DNA of 64,000 nt from JAPPHA01 sp964291635 (GCA_964291635.2 OZ219907.1:62001-126000); one strand, 5' to 3'; numbered from the stretch's first letter, positions 45,129 through 54,326 are shown. The notes: a model not told the origin generated them from the sequence alone. Program-made: numbers and translations.

Positions 45129-46625
45129 ATGGCAATCGATCAACAGACCCGCAGCGAGATCCTGCGCCTGCACCGGGCCGAAGGCTGGCCCGTCGGAACC
45201 ATCGCGCGACATCTCGGCATCCATCACAGCACGGTGACACGCGCGCTCGACGGCGCCGGTGTGCCGCGCCGTTCGCGGACGAAGATGATCGACCCCTACA
45301 TCCCGTTCATCAAGAAACAACTGGAGGAGGAATCGAGCCTTTCCGCCAGGGTTCTCCACGAGCAGGTCCGGCAGCGGGGCTACACCGGCGGGCTGGACCA
45401 CTTCCGCCACCTCCTGCGCGACCTCGGACTGAGGCCGCAGAAGAAGCCCGAGGCATCGATGCGGCTCAGCTTCCTCCCGGCCGAGCAGGCCCAGGTCGAC
45501 TGGGTCGATCTCGGGCGGGTCACCATCGGCCGGGCCGAGCGCAAGCTGATGGGCTTCGTCATGACCTTGAGCTATTCGCGGTGCAGTTTCCTGCGCCTGT
45601 CCTACAGCGCCGACATGAGCGCCTTCCTCGCCGGCCATGTCGCCGCCTTCGAGGCTTTCGGCGGTGTTCCCCGTTCCCTGCTCTACGACAACCTCAAGAG
45701 CGTGGTGACCGCGCGGCGCGGCCCGGCCATCACCTACAACCCGACATTCCTCGCCTTCTCCGGCCATTACGCCTTCGAGGCACCGGTCACCTGGCCGCGC
45801 CGGCCACAGGAGAAGGGACGCGTCGAGCGGAATATCCGCTATGTCCGCTCCGCCTTCATGGCCGGGCGCGACATCAACACCCCGCTCGACCAACTCAACG
45901 CCGCGGCCCGGGAGTGGTGCTTCGGCCCGGCCCTCGAGCGCCCGTGGCCGGGGGATGACGCCATCACGGTCGGGGACGCCTTCGCCAGGGAGCGCAAGCT
46001 GCTGGTCCCGCTGCCCGATGTACCTTTCCCGACCGACGAAATCCGTCCGGTGCGGATCGGAAAGACCCCCTATGCCCGCTTCGACACCAACGACTACAGC
46101 GTGCCGCACAAACATGTCGGCGCCACCCTCACGGTCGTGGCCTCCCCCGAGCGGGTCCGCATCCTCGACGGGGAGCACGAGGTCGCGGCCCACAAGCGCT
46201 CATGGGACAGCAAGCGGCAGATCGACGATCCCGAACATGTCAAGGCGCTCATCGCCAGCAAGCGGCACGGACGGGCCATGGGGATCCGGGACCGGCTGAT
46301 CCGCGCCGTCCCCCGTGCACAGGACCTCCTCGCCGCCGCGGGCGCGCGCAACGACAACGTCGCGACGATCGCGCGAACGCTGACACGCCTGCTCGACAGT
46401 CATGGCGCCGATGAACTCGACCGCGCCATCGCCCGCGCGCTGGAGCGCGGCTCGCCCCATCCCAACACGGTCACCCGCATTCTCGAGGCCGGCCGCGGCG
46501 CCGGCAGGCTGCCGCCGGAACTCGGAGCTGATGCCGCCGACCCCGGCATCACCACCCCGCGCGCGACCGGCCTCGAAGCCTATGAACGCAACATGAAGAA
46601 CAGGAAGAAAGGAAAACCGGAATGA
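45129..46625 (+). CDS. istA: IstA, IS21-family transposase
   Basis: A 498-residue transposase. The N-terminal helix-turn-helix reads RAEGWPVGTIARHLGIHHSTVTRAL, and the DDE catalytic domain has QAQVDWVDLG, SLLYDNLKSVV and RPQEKGRVERNIRYVRSAF, giving the expected D, D and E positions. The C-terminal beta-barrel region contains FDTNDYSVPHKHVG. The start ATG at 45129 has AAAGGAG upstream. It overlaps istB by four bases (ATGA), as usual. It looks intact and possibly active. Confidence 0.95.
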   Translation: MAIDQQTRSEILRLHRAEGWPVGTIARHLGIHHSTVTRALDGAGVPRRSRTKMIDPYIPFIKKQLEEESSLSARVLHEQVRQRGYTGGLDHFRHLLRDLGLRPQKKPEASMRLSFLPAEQAQVDWVDLGRVTIGRAERKLMGFVMTLSYSRCSFLRLSYSADMSAFLAGHVAAFEAFGGVPRSLLYDNLKSVVTARRGPAITYNPTFLAFSGHYAFEAPVTWPRRPQEKGRVERNIRYVRSAFMAGRDINTPLDQLNAAAREWCFGPALERPWPGDDAITVGDAFARERKLLVPLPDVPFPTDEIRPVRIGKTPYARFDTNDYSVPHKHVGATLTVVASPERVRILDGEHEVAAHKRSWDSKRQIDDPEHVKALIASKRHGRAMGIRDRLIRAVPRAQDLLAAAGARNDNVATIARTLTRLLDSHGADELDRAIARALERGSPHPNTVTRILEAGRGAGRLPPELGADAADPGITTPRATGLEAYERNMKNRKKGKPE

Positions 46626-47323
46626 TCACCCTCAAGGACCGTGCCCGCGCTCTCGGCCTGCATGGACTGCTCGCCCGATGGGGAGAGGTCGCCGAGGCCG
46701 ACTGGCTCGAGGACCTCATCACCAACGAAGAGCACGAGCGACGCGCCCGCAGCTTCGAACGACGACGCGCCGCCGCCCGGCTCCCGGCCTTCTCCCCACT
46801 GGCCGACTTCGACTGGACATGGCCGCGCGACATCGACCGCGAAGCCATCGCTGAACTGATGACCCTCGCCTTCATCAACCGTGCAGACAACGCCGTGCTC
46901 GTCGGAGGACAGGGAACCGGAAAGACCATGATCGCCGCCAACATCGCCTACCAGGCGCTCCTGCGCGGACACACCGTGCGGTTCGAGGCCGCGCCAAGCC
47001 TGCTCGCGGACCTCGCCGCCCTCGACAGCAGGCAGGCGCTCCTGCACCGCCTCACCGTGCTCGCGCGCCCGCGCCTCCTCGTCCTCGACGAAATCGGCTA
47101 CGTCAGGCTCGACAGCCGCCTCGCCGACATCCTCTACACCATCATCGCCCGGCGCTACCGCAGACGCTCCACCATGATCACCACGTCACTCGGCTTCGCA
47201 CAGTGGGACCGGGTCTTCCCCGGTGCCGCAGGCATCGCCGCCGCCGTCGACCGCCTGACACACAAGGCGACAATCGTCGCCATCGACAGCGACTCCTGGA
47301 GGGTGCGCCATTCCGGGAACTGA
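46622..47323 (+). CDS. istB: IstB, AAA+ transposition helper ATPase
   Basis: A 233-residue DnaC-like ATPase: Walker A VGGQGTGKTMIA near residue 92, Walker B RLLVLDEIGYVRLD, sensor-1 TMITTSLGF and the C-terminal DRLTHKATIV. It drives target selection and activates IstA. Full length and overlapping istA by four bases. Confidence 0.95.
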   Translation: MITLKDRARALGLHGLLARWGEVAEADWLEDLITNEEHERRARSFERRRAAARLPAFSPLADFDWTWPRDIDREAIAELMTLAFINRADNAVLVGGQGTGKTMIAANIAYQALLRGHTVRFEAAPSLLADLAALDSRQALLHRLTVLARPRLLVLDEIGYVRLDSRLADILYTIIARRYRRRSTMITTSLGFAQWDRVFPGAAGIAAAVDRLTHKATIVAIDSDSWRVRHSGN

Positions 47324-47429
47324 CCGCCCGCGCGTCGACTTCGACGCCCTCAAGCGCAGGCCCTTCGAAGACATCGCCGCACAGTGGGGATATGCCCGGG
47401 ACCACAAGGCCTCGACACGCAACTGTCCC

Positions 47430-48191
47430 GTGTTGCGGGCAGACGGACAGCCAAAGCTCGTCCTCGGGAAACGCGGCAACGGACACTGGGTCTACTTCAA
47501 CACACAGGACAACACCGACAACGGAACCATCATCGACTTCATGGTCAACAGGGGCCTGACCTTCGCCGATATCCGGGACCGGTTCGCACCACCCCAAACC
47601 ACCGCCCCGCAGGCCGCGGCATCCTTCCGCGACATCTGGAAGGCCGCGAAACCCCATCCCGCGCCGCCATGGCTGATCAGCCGCGGCATCACGGCGCACA
47701 CGCTGCAAACCACACGCCCGACCATCCGCTGCGACCGGAACGGACGGATCCTGTTCGCCCACCGGGACCGGCACCGCACGCTCACAGGCTTCGAGATCGC
47801 GCCCCCCGACGGGCCGCGACGCTTCGCAACCGGCGGAACGCGCGCCCTCTGCGCCATCCACGCCGCAACACAAGCCGCATCCCTGCGGGCGCTCGTCGTC
47901 ACCGAAAGCGGTCTCGACGCTCTCAGCATCGCACAGCTCGAACACTGCCCGCCCGACCATGCCTTCCTCTCCACCGCAGGCGCGCCGTCACGATCCCAGT
48001 GCGACCAGATCCAGCATGCAATCAACATGCTCCCGAACCTCAATGCACTCGTGCTCGCACAGGACGGCGACGAGGCCGGGGACCGACAGGGCGAAGCCAT
48101 CCGCAAAGCCGTCGTCCTGCCCGATCACGTCAGGCTCGAAAGACGCAGACCTCCCGACAGCATGGACTGGAACGACATCGTCAGGGCATGA
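47430..48191 (+). CDS. Toprim-domain protein (DUF3991-like primase fragment), IS21 passenger
   Basis: A protein of at least 253 residues. Toprim acidic motifs are VVTESGLDALSIAQLEHC (the Glu) and LVLAQDGDEAGDRQGEAIR (DGD), as in DnaG-like and relaxase-associated Toprim_2 proteins. The GTG at 47430 is the first standard start, but the same frame reads sensibly further upstream (VDFDALKRRPFEDIAAQWGYARD), back to at least 47334. An ATT at 47310 lies six bases after GGAGGG and may be the true start. It follows istB directly and lies inside the element. Its role in the IS is unknown. Confidence 0.7.
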   Translation: MLRADGQPKLVLGKRGNGHWVYFNTQDNTDNGTIIDFMVNRGLTFADIRDRFAPPQTTAPQAAASFRDIWKAAKPHPAPPWLISRGITAHTLQTTRPTIRCDRNGRILFAHRDRHRTLTGFEIAPPDGPRRFATGGTRALCAIHAATQAASLRALVVTESGLDALSIAQLEHCPPDHAFLSTAGAPSRSQCDQIQHAINMLPNLNALVLAQDGDEAGDRQGEAIRKAVVLPDHVRLERRRPPDSMDWNDIVRA

Positions 48192-48519
48192 GCGGCAACG
48201 CGCCCGGCAAGGCCGGCACCGGGCAGAAACCCCGAAAAGCCCGATGAAAGCAGTTCCACGCTCACCCGTCATGTCCGCCGACACCACGTAACCGAAATCC
48301 GGAACCACCCTGACGAACCAACCGACTGGAAAGAAAACCCGTCCAGGCCAAGGCAATCCCGCACAACGGAAACATTCCCGATGACACAGATCGATCGCCA
48401 GAACAGACCGACTAAACCAGAAAACGCGCAATACCACCCAAAATTACGCGCTTCTCAAAAACCGTTAACAGTGATGTCGTGACGCGCGCTCCGGTCTTCG
48501 GGCAGCTTCCTGCGGATGA
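48192..48519. other. Right end region of the IS21-like element and junction
   Basis: No gene is seen. The stretch holds the inner repeat at 48398-48410, the end arm at 48433-48443 and the unassigned junction to the truncated CBS gene. Confidence 0.5.
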
Positions 48520-49014
48520 GTGCGAGGATGCGTGACCCCAGGTTCGGGATGTGAATCCACAGAAGGACGAGGAACCGCGGCAGAGGCAGACGGCCGGATG
48601 GCGGGAATCATCTCGGAACGAGACATCGCGCGCGGGGTTTCCGGCCGGGGTGCCGAGGTTCTTGGGGATCCGGTCTCGGCCCTCATGACGCGCGAGGTCC
48701 GGCCCTGCGCGCCCGACTCGTTGATCGACCAGCTCATGGAGCAGATGCTCGCTGGACGTATCCACCATCTCCCGGTCGTGGTTCAGGGCGCGCTCGTCGG
48801 TATCGTCAGCGCCGGCGACGTCGTCGCACAGGGACATGCCGCCGTGCCGGCGGTCAGGGATACGTTGCACCGGTACATCCGCGAGGCTTCGGTCCGGTCC
48901 ATCGACTGCGACCGGGCCGGTCCGCTCGCCGGCCGCCCCGACCGCGAGCTTGCTCGGACGCTCGCGTCCGGCCCGCCGTTCAGGGAGCCACCAGCCCGGC
49001 AAGACGGCGGCTGA
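48520..49014 (+). pseudogene. CBS-domain protein, 5'-truncated
   Basis: From about 48590 the frame reads MAGIISERDIARGVSGRGAEVL, then VSALMTREVRPCAPDS and GRIHHLPVVVQGALVGIVSAGDVV, the end of a first CBS repeat and a whole second one. The N-terminal repeat is missing and replaced by unrelated sequence. The C-terminus also departs from the family (expected EMEAERDAL..YI; here AVRDTLHRYIREASV). It lies right beside the IS21-like element, so insertion and deletion may have cut it. Confidence 0.72.
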
Positions 49015-50764
49015 GGCGAAAGATGCGGGTGAGGTTCGCGATCAGCTCCATCTCTCTCGTATAGGCCGTCAGCCGGTTCGGTTCGTCCGCCACCAGGTGA
49101 TCGAGCGCGTGGCGGACCGTGTTCTGGGCCAGCTCCGCCATCTCCGGTTTCATCCTCCGCACCTTGCGGGCGAGCTTGGTGTCGGTCTCGCGCAACGCAT
49201 CGGTCGACCCGCGCAGCGCATCGCCGACCTTTCCGTGGTAGTCGCGGATAGTGTCCGCAGTCACGTCGCTGACGGCGACGCCGTCCTCGGCCAGCTTCTG
49301 ACCGAGTCCGACCAGGTTGGTCTCGATGAGATCGCCGACGTGCTCGATCTGGTTGGCCGCCTGTAACAGCCGAAGCAGCGCATCCGTCTCTTTGCGGGCC
49401 AGTTCTCCCGAGCTGATCTGCCCCAGGTAGGTGACGATCCGGGCGTGCAGCATGTCGACGTCGACATCCATCTCGGCAATTTCCGCCAACCGGGTGGTGT
49501 CGTGGGCGAACGTGGGTTCGAGGAACGCTTCGTACATGTCGTTGACCCGGTCTCCGAGCCGACCGATCTCCAGTTGCGCGCGCTCCAGCGCCAGGGCGGG
49601 CGTGTCCAGAAGCACCTCGTCCAGGTACTTCGGCTCGTATCGGGCGTCGAGTTCCTCGGCCTCGGTGCGTGGCCGGTCGGGCACCACCCACTCACAGAAC
49701 CTGGCGAACACTCCCGCAAACGGCAGGAAAAGGAAGGCGATGCCCACGTTGAACAGGGTGTGGGCGTTGGCCACCTGGCGTGGAGTGTCGGAGGCCAGCC
49801 GGTCCATGCCGGTCAGGTGTTCGGCGGCCGGCGAGACGGCGCGCACCAATTCGGCGAACGGCGGAATGAACCAGACGATGAGCAGCACTCCGACGATCTT
49901 GAAAGTGACGTGGGCCACGGCCACGCGGACCGCTTCGCGCGGCTTGCCGATGGCGGCCAGTCCGGCAGTGGCACAGGTGCCGATGTTGGCGCCGAGGGCA
50001 AGCGCGATGCCGCCTTCCAGGGAGATCAGGCCCTGCGATGCGAGCACGATGACGATGCCCATGGTCGCCGACGACGACTGGACGAGGGCGGTGAACGCGG
50101 TCGAGATCAGGATCCCGATCAGAGGGTTGGAGACGTTCTGCATGAGGTCGATGAAGGGCTCATAGCTTCTGAGCGGCTTCATCGCCCCGCTCATGACCGC
50201 CATGCCGAAGAAGATCAGGCCGAGACCCATGACCAGGAGCCCGTACTGCCTGATGTCCTCCTTCCTGCTCGTGAAGGCCATTAGGAATCCGGTTGCGACC
50301 AGCAGCAGCGCGTACTTCTTGACTGGAAACGCGACGATCTGCGCGGTGATCGTGGTCCCGATGTCGGCACCGAGGATCACGCCAATAGCCTGCGACAGCG
50401 ACATCAGGTTCGCGGACACGAATCCCACCAGCATCACCGTGGTGACCGAGGACGACTGGATGATGGCGGTGACCACGGTCCCCGTGACCAGGCCCATGAA
50501 CCTGTTGGTCGTCAGCGTGCCGAGAATCTGGCGCATCCTTTCGCCGGCGACGACCTTGAGGGATTCTCCCATCTGTTCCATTCCGAACAGGAACAGGGCC
50601 AGCCCCCCGGTGAGCGGTATGAGCATCTGGGTCCAGTCGAGACCCGCACCGCCGGAGGCGGCGGAGCCCGGCGTTGCGAGCATCCAGAGCGCGATGCCGA
50701 GCCCCATCCCGAGCGCGACGCGCGCGCCCGTTCGTCGGCAACCTGCCAGCATGCGACCGGTCAT
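48980..50764 (-). CDS. Na/Pi cotransporter family protein with PhoU-like tail
   Basis: A 594-residue protein. The N-terminal membrane half has the twin QSSS motifs of NptA/YjbB transporters: TAIIQSSSVTTVMLVGFV and TALVQSSSATMGIVIVLA, with GANIGT-type turns. The C-terminal cytosolic part (from about residue 390, ALERAQLEIGRLGDRVNDMYEAF) is a PhoU-like helical bundle. It would import or export phosphate with sodium. The ATG at 50764 has GGGGGAACGG upstream; the track to 50833 adds 23 residues of unclear origin. A piece of a second such gene lies just upstream. Confidence 0.88.
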   Translation of the reverse strand: MTGRMLAGCRRTGARVALGMGLGIALWMLATPGSAASGGAGLDWTQMLIPLTGGLALFLFGMEQMGESLKVVAGERMRQILGTLTTNRFMGLVTGTVVTAIIQSSSVTTVMLVGFVSANLMSLSQAIGVILGADIGTTITAQIVAFPVKKYALLLVATGFLMAFTSRKEDIRQYGLLVMGLGLIFFGMAVMSGAMKPLRSYEPFIDLMQNVSNPLIGILISTAFTALVQSSSATMGIVIVLASQGLISLEGGIALALGANIGTCATAGLAAIGKPREAVRVAVAHVTFKIVGVLLIVWFIPPFAELVRAVSPAAEHLTGMDRLASDTPRQVANAHTLFNVGIAFLFLPFAGVFARFCEWVVPDRPRTEAEELDARYEPKYLDEVLLDTPALALERAQLEIGRLGDRVNDMYEAFLEPTFAHDTTRLAEIAEMDVDVDMLHARIVTYLGQISSGELARKETDALLRLLQAANQIEHVGDLIETNLVGLGQKLAEDGVAVSDVTADTIRDYHGKVGDALRGSTDALRETDTKLARKVRRMKPEMAELAQNTVRHALDHLVADEPNRLTAYTREMELIANLTRIFRLSRRLAGLVAP

Positions 50765-50924
50765 GGCCCCGTTCCCCCGGCAACTGTCCGCAGCGGTCGA
50801 TGCCCACAAGGCGCTGCCACCCTTTGAAGCCATATCTCTCAGTACACTCTGGCCGGAGGTCGTGGCGGCCGGTTTTCGGGATGGCGAGGATACGTGATTG
50901 GCCGGAGGTGATTGACCGTCTTAA

Positions 50925-51150
50925 AGATGTCCACATATGCAACTTCGGCTCTTTTGGGCCAACTTTGCAATGCAACCGCCGGAAAGACACCCGCATCGGC
51001 GGCCTGGACGGAGTTCCCACGGTTTCGAAGCGCGAGACGCCGAAACGATGACCCCGGCGGTCTCTCGATGCCGCTCCGCACCAAGTGGACGCCGAAGAGA
51101 AGCAGCATCACCACGCTGGCCAGGTTCAGCGCAAAAGAAATCGTGCTCAT
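50925..51150 (-). pseudogene. N-terminal fragment of a second Na/Pi cotransporter
   Basis: From the ATG at 51150 the minus strand reads MSTISFALNLASVVMLLLFGVHLVRSGIE, then SSFRRLALRNRGNSVQAADAGVFPAVALQS. This is the opening of a YjbB-like Na/Pi cotransporter up to its first QSS motif, where it degenerates (QSWPKRAEVAYV). The rest of the gene is absent. It lies between the intact cotransporter and the DeoR gene. Confidence 0.75.
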
Positions 51151-51179
51151 GAGTTTTCCGACACCGGTGGACTTGTCCC

Positions 51180-52028
51180 TTATCCGACCGTGCGGAGGGA
51201 GGTCCCCGCTCGGCCCACCCGTCCATCGTCGGATGCGACGATCACCTCGGTCCCCCACCGGTTCAAGGCTTCGGAAACCGGAATTGGCAAGTCTGCATCA
51301 GTCACCAGGAAGTCAACGTTTCCGGGGCCTCCCGAAATCATTGGCGCGGTCAGGGAGAACTTGGTCTGGTCGACGACGAAAACCGTTTTTCGGGTTTTTC
51401 TGATGACGGCGTTTGCCACGTCCGCCTCCGAAGGGTCCTGCAGCAAAAACCCGTGTTCCGTGTCGAACGCGTCGGCACTCAGTATCGCGACATCAAAAAA
51501 GAAACGATCAATGAAGCTGAGGGTTTCGCGCCCGAAAGTTCCGCACTTGTCCATCTGCAGTTCGCCGCCCGCGAAATGCACGCGGTTGCCATTCTGTTGC
51601 ATCAGGGACTTAGCGACATTCACAGAGTTAGTGACGACCTGTATTCCGGACAGCGACGCCAGCGCGGCCGCCACGAAATTCGTTGTCGACCCGACATCCA
51701 GAAAAAGTGAATTTCCGTCCCCGACGAGCGATGCGGCTGCCTTGGCGATCCGCCGTTTTTCCCTGGATCGCTTGCCGATGCGGTGGAAAAAGCTCGGTTC
51801 CTGTACCTCTCCCGTAAGGTACACCCCACCGTGCACCCGGGCAACGATCCCTTTCTTCGATAGCTTCTTGACTGTCCTGCGAACAGTCTCCTCCGACACC
51901 CCCATCGCGTCCGCGAGATGGGTGGTCCGTGCAGAGCCGTTAAGCCGGTGTAGGATTTCAAGGATCTCTATTGCACGATGAGTCGTGTCATCTCGACCGG
52001 TGCTTTCCACCATTTCACTTTTTTTCAT
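51180..52028 (-). CDS. DeoR-family transcriptional regulator
   Basis: A 282-residue repressor-type protein. The helix-turn-helix is ARTTHLADAMGVSEETVRRTVKKLSKKGIVARVHGGVYL. The sugar-phosphate-sensor domain (DeoRC) has GDGNSLFLDVGSTTNFVAAAL and KTVFVVDQTKFSLTAP. DeoR proteins usually control sugar or polyol genes next to them, but no such genes are left here: the upstream region is empty and the downstream one holds a transporter fragment. A 27-bp palindrome 55 bp before its start is a strong operator candidate. Confidence 0.92.
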   Translation of the reverse strand: MKKSEMVESTGRDDTTHRAIEILEILHRLNGSARTTHLADAMGVSEETVRRTVKKLSKKGIVARVHGGVYLTGEVQEPSFFHRIGKRSREKRRIAKAAASLVGDGNSLFLDVGSTTNFVAAALASLSGIQVVTNSVNVAKSLMQQNGNRVHFAGGELQMDKCGTFGRETLSFIDRFFFDVAILSADAFDTEHGFLLQDPSEADVANAVIRKTRKTVFVVDQTKFSLTAPMISGGPGNVDFLVTDADLPIPVSEALNRWGTEVIVASDDGRVGRAGTSLRTVG

Positions 52029-52651
52029 ACATTTTCCAACACGATAAAGACGATTTTATGAAAGTCTAGTCTTTTTTTGGCCGTTTATGTGTGAAATTCA
52101 CACATAAACAGACACCGCGTTCAAGCTCGCCGTTTCGAAGCGCATCCGGTCACCGGCACTGAAACACCGGCCCCGGTGATATTCGGCTTTCCCGGCAATT
52201 GAATTCCCACGTGCAGGAAAGGTGCGTTTTCCTTGTGGGTGCGAACATTTCGTTGCGGTGGCTCGAAAAGATCAGACTCGAAGGCGACACCGCTGGTCAT
52301 GACGACTGTAGCGGCATCGTTGGCCTGATCGGTGAAAAGGCCCTGGGCATCGGTCCAGGTCAAACATTCTCGGCGAAAGGCGAGATCATGGTGCCAACTC
52401 CGCCGCTCCTGGCACATGTATGTCGTGGCCTACGGCTTCAGTCTCCTGCACACGGCTGGTCGTCCTCTGAAAACACGGAGGTCTTGGACGGAAATAGACT
52501 CCTCCGGCATTTCCGTGAGAAACAGATAACCGACCTGAACACGGACAGCGCGTACGAACGCTTCGACCTGATTCAGGGTTAGGTGCGCCGTACCGTACTC
52601 CCGCTCCGGTTGCCTATGGAATGGGACTCATATCGATAGGTTGACGGCGCG
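52029..52651. other. 623 bp without a supported gene upstream of deoR-type regulator
   Basis: The first 80 bp are AT-rich and contain the palindrome at 52083-52109, so this is a promoter zone. The remainder has open frames on both strands but none I can name. The last 40 bp belong to the 3' end of the TnpB element. Confidence 0.45.
52083..52109. promoter_or_regulatory. 27-bp perfect palindrome, probable DeoR operator
   Basis: Arms GTTTATGTGTGAA and TTCACACATAAAC surround a single central base. It lies 55 bp upstream of the DeoR start codon in AT-rich DNA. A perfect palindrome this long is not expected by chance in GC-rich sequence. It is most simply an autoregulatory operator, and could also serve a lost divergent operon on the right. 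Confidence 0.8.
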
Positions 52652-53867
52652 TCACGCCGCCAGCTTTCGATCAGTTTCACGGGTCACAGGGGTGGCCAGC
52701 GCCAACGCCCCTCGCCGTGCAGACACCCCAGTCCCCGAGGTCAAGATGTTGCGGGCCGCATTCAGGTCCGCGTGATCGGCATGGCCGCACGCCACGCATT
52801 CGAACTTCCGGTCGTTCCGGTTTCCCGGATCAGTGAACCCGCAGGCGTTGCACGACTGGCTGGTATATGCAGGGTTGACCTCGATCAGTTCCAAGCACTT
52901 GTAACCGAGCATCTCCTTCACGGAGTGCCAGCCGGTGTTGAGTATCTCCCGGTTGAGACCGGACTTGGCCTTCACCTTCCTGCCGGGGTTCTCGAGCGTG
53001 CCCCTTGCCGATTTGGTCATGCCCGCCGTGTTGAGCTTCTCGACAATCACCGTGCTCGCCCGGTTCGCGATCCGGCGGCTGACCTGGTGGTGCCAGTTCC
53101 TGCGTCTGTTGGCCCGCTTTCGCTGGAGCCTCTGCAGCCTGAGCCTGGTTCTCATGCGCCGCCGTGACCCCTTGCGCTGGCGGGCAAGCCGGCGCTGGTT
53201 GCGCCCGATCTTCGCATCAAGCCGGCCCGTGTCGGGCGCGGGGATGATCTCCGCCTCTCCGGTCGTGTCCACCACCGCCACCTGGCGGACGTTCATGTCC
53301 ACGCCCGCCGAGACCCCGGTGTCGGGACGCTCCTCAGCCTCGACCTCGTAGCAGACGGTGACATACCACTTGCCGGCGATCTTCCTGATCACGGCTTTGA
53401 CCGGCTTGCCCTCGGGATACGGGTTCCCGCCGCCGGATGCGCATGGGACCAACCCTCGGGACATTGATCATGTCGTCCCTGATGGTGACGGCCTGAGGAA
53501 TGGTGAAGGACGGCGTCGACCCGTGGCGGGACTTGAAGCGTGGATGTCCTGCCTCGCCCCTGAAGAACGCCTTCCACGCATCGGCCTGGTACTTGAGCAC
53601 GTACCGGGTGATGCTGAAGGAGTATTCGCAAAGCCACGGGATTTCGTTGCGGAGCACGGTGAACTCCTTGCCGAGCGAGAAGAACGAAACCGACGGAGGT
53701 TTCTCCCCGTTGGCCTTCGCCTCCTCATGGGCGTCATTGTGCTGCCCCAGTATCGTGTTCCAGACGAAGCGGCAGGCGCCCGCCTGTCCGGCCAGGCGCC
53801 GTGCGTTGGCCCTGGAGCCTGGCAGAAGCCGGTAGATGATGTTGCGGTATGTGGAGGTCTCGCTCAT
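52652..53867 (-). pseudogene. tnpB: IS200/IS605-type TnpB (OMEGA nuclease), single frameshift
   Basis: Two frames give one TnpB of about 400 residues. The first (to 53334) has TYRNIIYRLLPG, ACRFVWNTILGQHND and AGHPRFKSRHGS. A one-base slip in a CGGCGGCGGG run near 53430 leads to GGNPYPEGKPVKAVIRKIAGKWYVTV. RuvC residues are intact: GVDMNVRQ (Asp), VIVEKLNTAGM (Glu), HADHADLNAARNI (Asp), and the zinc ribbon is CNACG...CVACG. No TnpA lies nearby. The family are RNA-guided DNA nucleases whose guide RNA overlaps the gene's 3' end. Confidence 0.88.
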
Positions 53868-53987
53868 GCGGTCGGGCCTTCGGCACAAGGTTCGTCTGGT
53901 GACGGGAAAATCAGCACCTTCCCGTCACACGCGCATCGCACGAATTGCCTGATTTGTCAAGGAATCATCCAGGGTCCGAATCAGATG

Positions 53988-54075
53988 TTCCCAATCCCTG
54001 CGACCAGTGAAATCGATCGGAAACTGGCAGCGTAATCGCACTGTCAACCCATCTATATAAGCCCCTATGGAATCA
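53988..54075 (+). repeat. Inverted remnant of a second TnpB 3' end / omegaRNA region
   Basis: The plus strand here encodes the tail PATSEIDRKLAA followed by a stop and GCACTGTCAACCCATCTATA. The minus strand at about 52613-52690 encodes PVTRETDRKLAA, a stop and GCCGTCAACCTATCGATA. The two align over roughly 70 bp with about three quarters of bases equal, and weaker similarity (GTGCGGTCCCGGCGCAC against GTACGGTACGGCGCAC) extends it. No other TnpB sequence precedes this copy, so it is a solo 3' end in opposite orientation. Confidence 0.72.
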
Positions 54076-54189
54076 TGCCTGCAAGTCCACCCGTGCGGTC
54101 CCGGCGCACTGGTACGCCCGGCAGAGAAGTTAGGGCCTCACGGGGTCACGCCACTGCCTCAGTCACTTTTCAGTTTTTGCAGATACGAA

Positions 54190-54290
54190 ATTCGCCGGGC
54201 GCGATTTCCAAAATAGACGTCGCATTTTTCCAGTGCGTTCAGGCGGGCTTTTGGGCACGCGCCCGGCGAAATTCAGAATGTTAAGACATC
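54190..54290 (+). pseudogene. C-terminal scrap of an AraC-family regulator
   Basis: After a stop codon the frame reads TSHFSSAFRRAFGHAPGE, the second helix-turn-helix end of AraC proteins (compare HFSSAFRQEFGHTPG in the regulator at 42792). Nothing else of the gene remains. It lies between the TnpB remnant and a tandem repeat. Confidence 0.6.
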
Positions 54291-54326
54291 GTTTACCGGC
54301 GCTACCCGGGACACCTGGCGAAATGA

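Larger units (their letters stand above)
43995..48443 (+). mobile_element. IS21-like insertion element with extra ORFs
   Basis: About 4.4 kb holding a Cys-rich ORF, istA, istB and a Toprim gene, all on the plus strand. Imperfect inverted ends are TTTTGGGGGGGTGGT at 43995-44009 and ACCACCCAAAA at 48433-48443. A second inverted match, CGGTCCTTTCTGG at 44036-44048 and CCAGAACAGACCG at 48398-48410, may be an inner transposase site. No clear target duplication is seen, so the exact ends could differ by tens of bases. The left 0.6 kb is non-coding and has 14-bp tandem repeats. Confidence 0.78.

Noticed and set aside
44997..46193. 398-codon open frame antisense to istA
   Set aside because: High GC content keeps the complement open. 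The istA frame has transposase motifs, while the antisense product is low-complexity and has no ribosome binding site.
54004..54075. A new small gene ending in DRKLAA on the plus strand
   Set aside because: It matches the tail of TnpB and its flanking DNA, so it is an inverted remnant rather than an independent gene.
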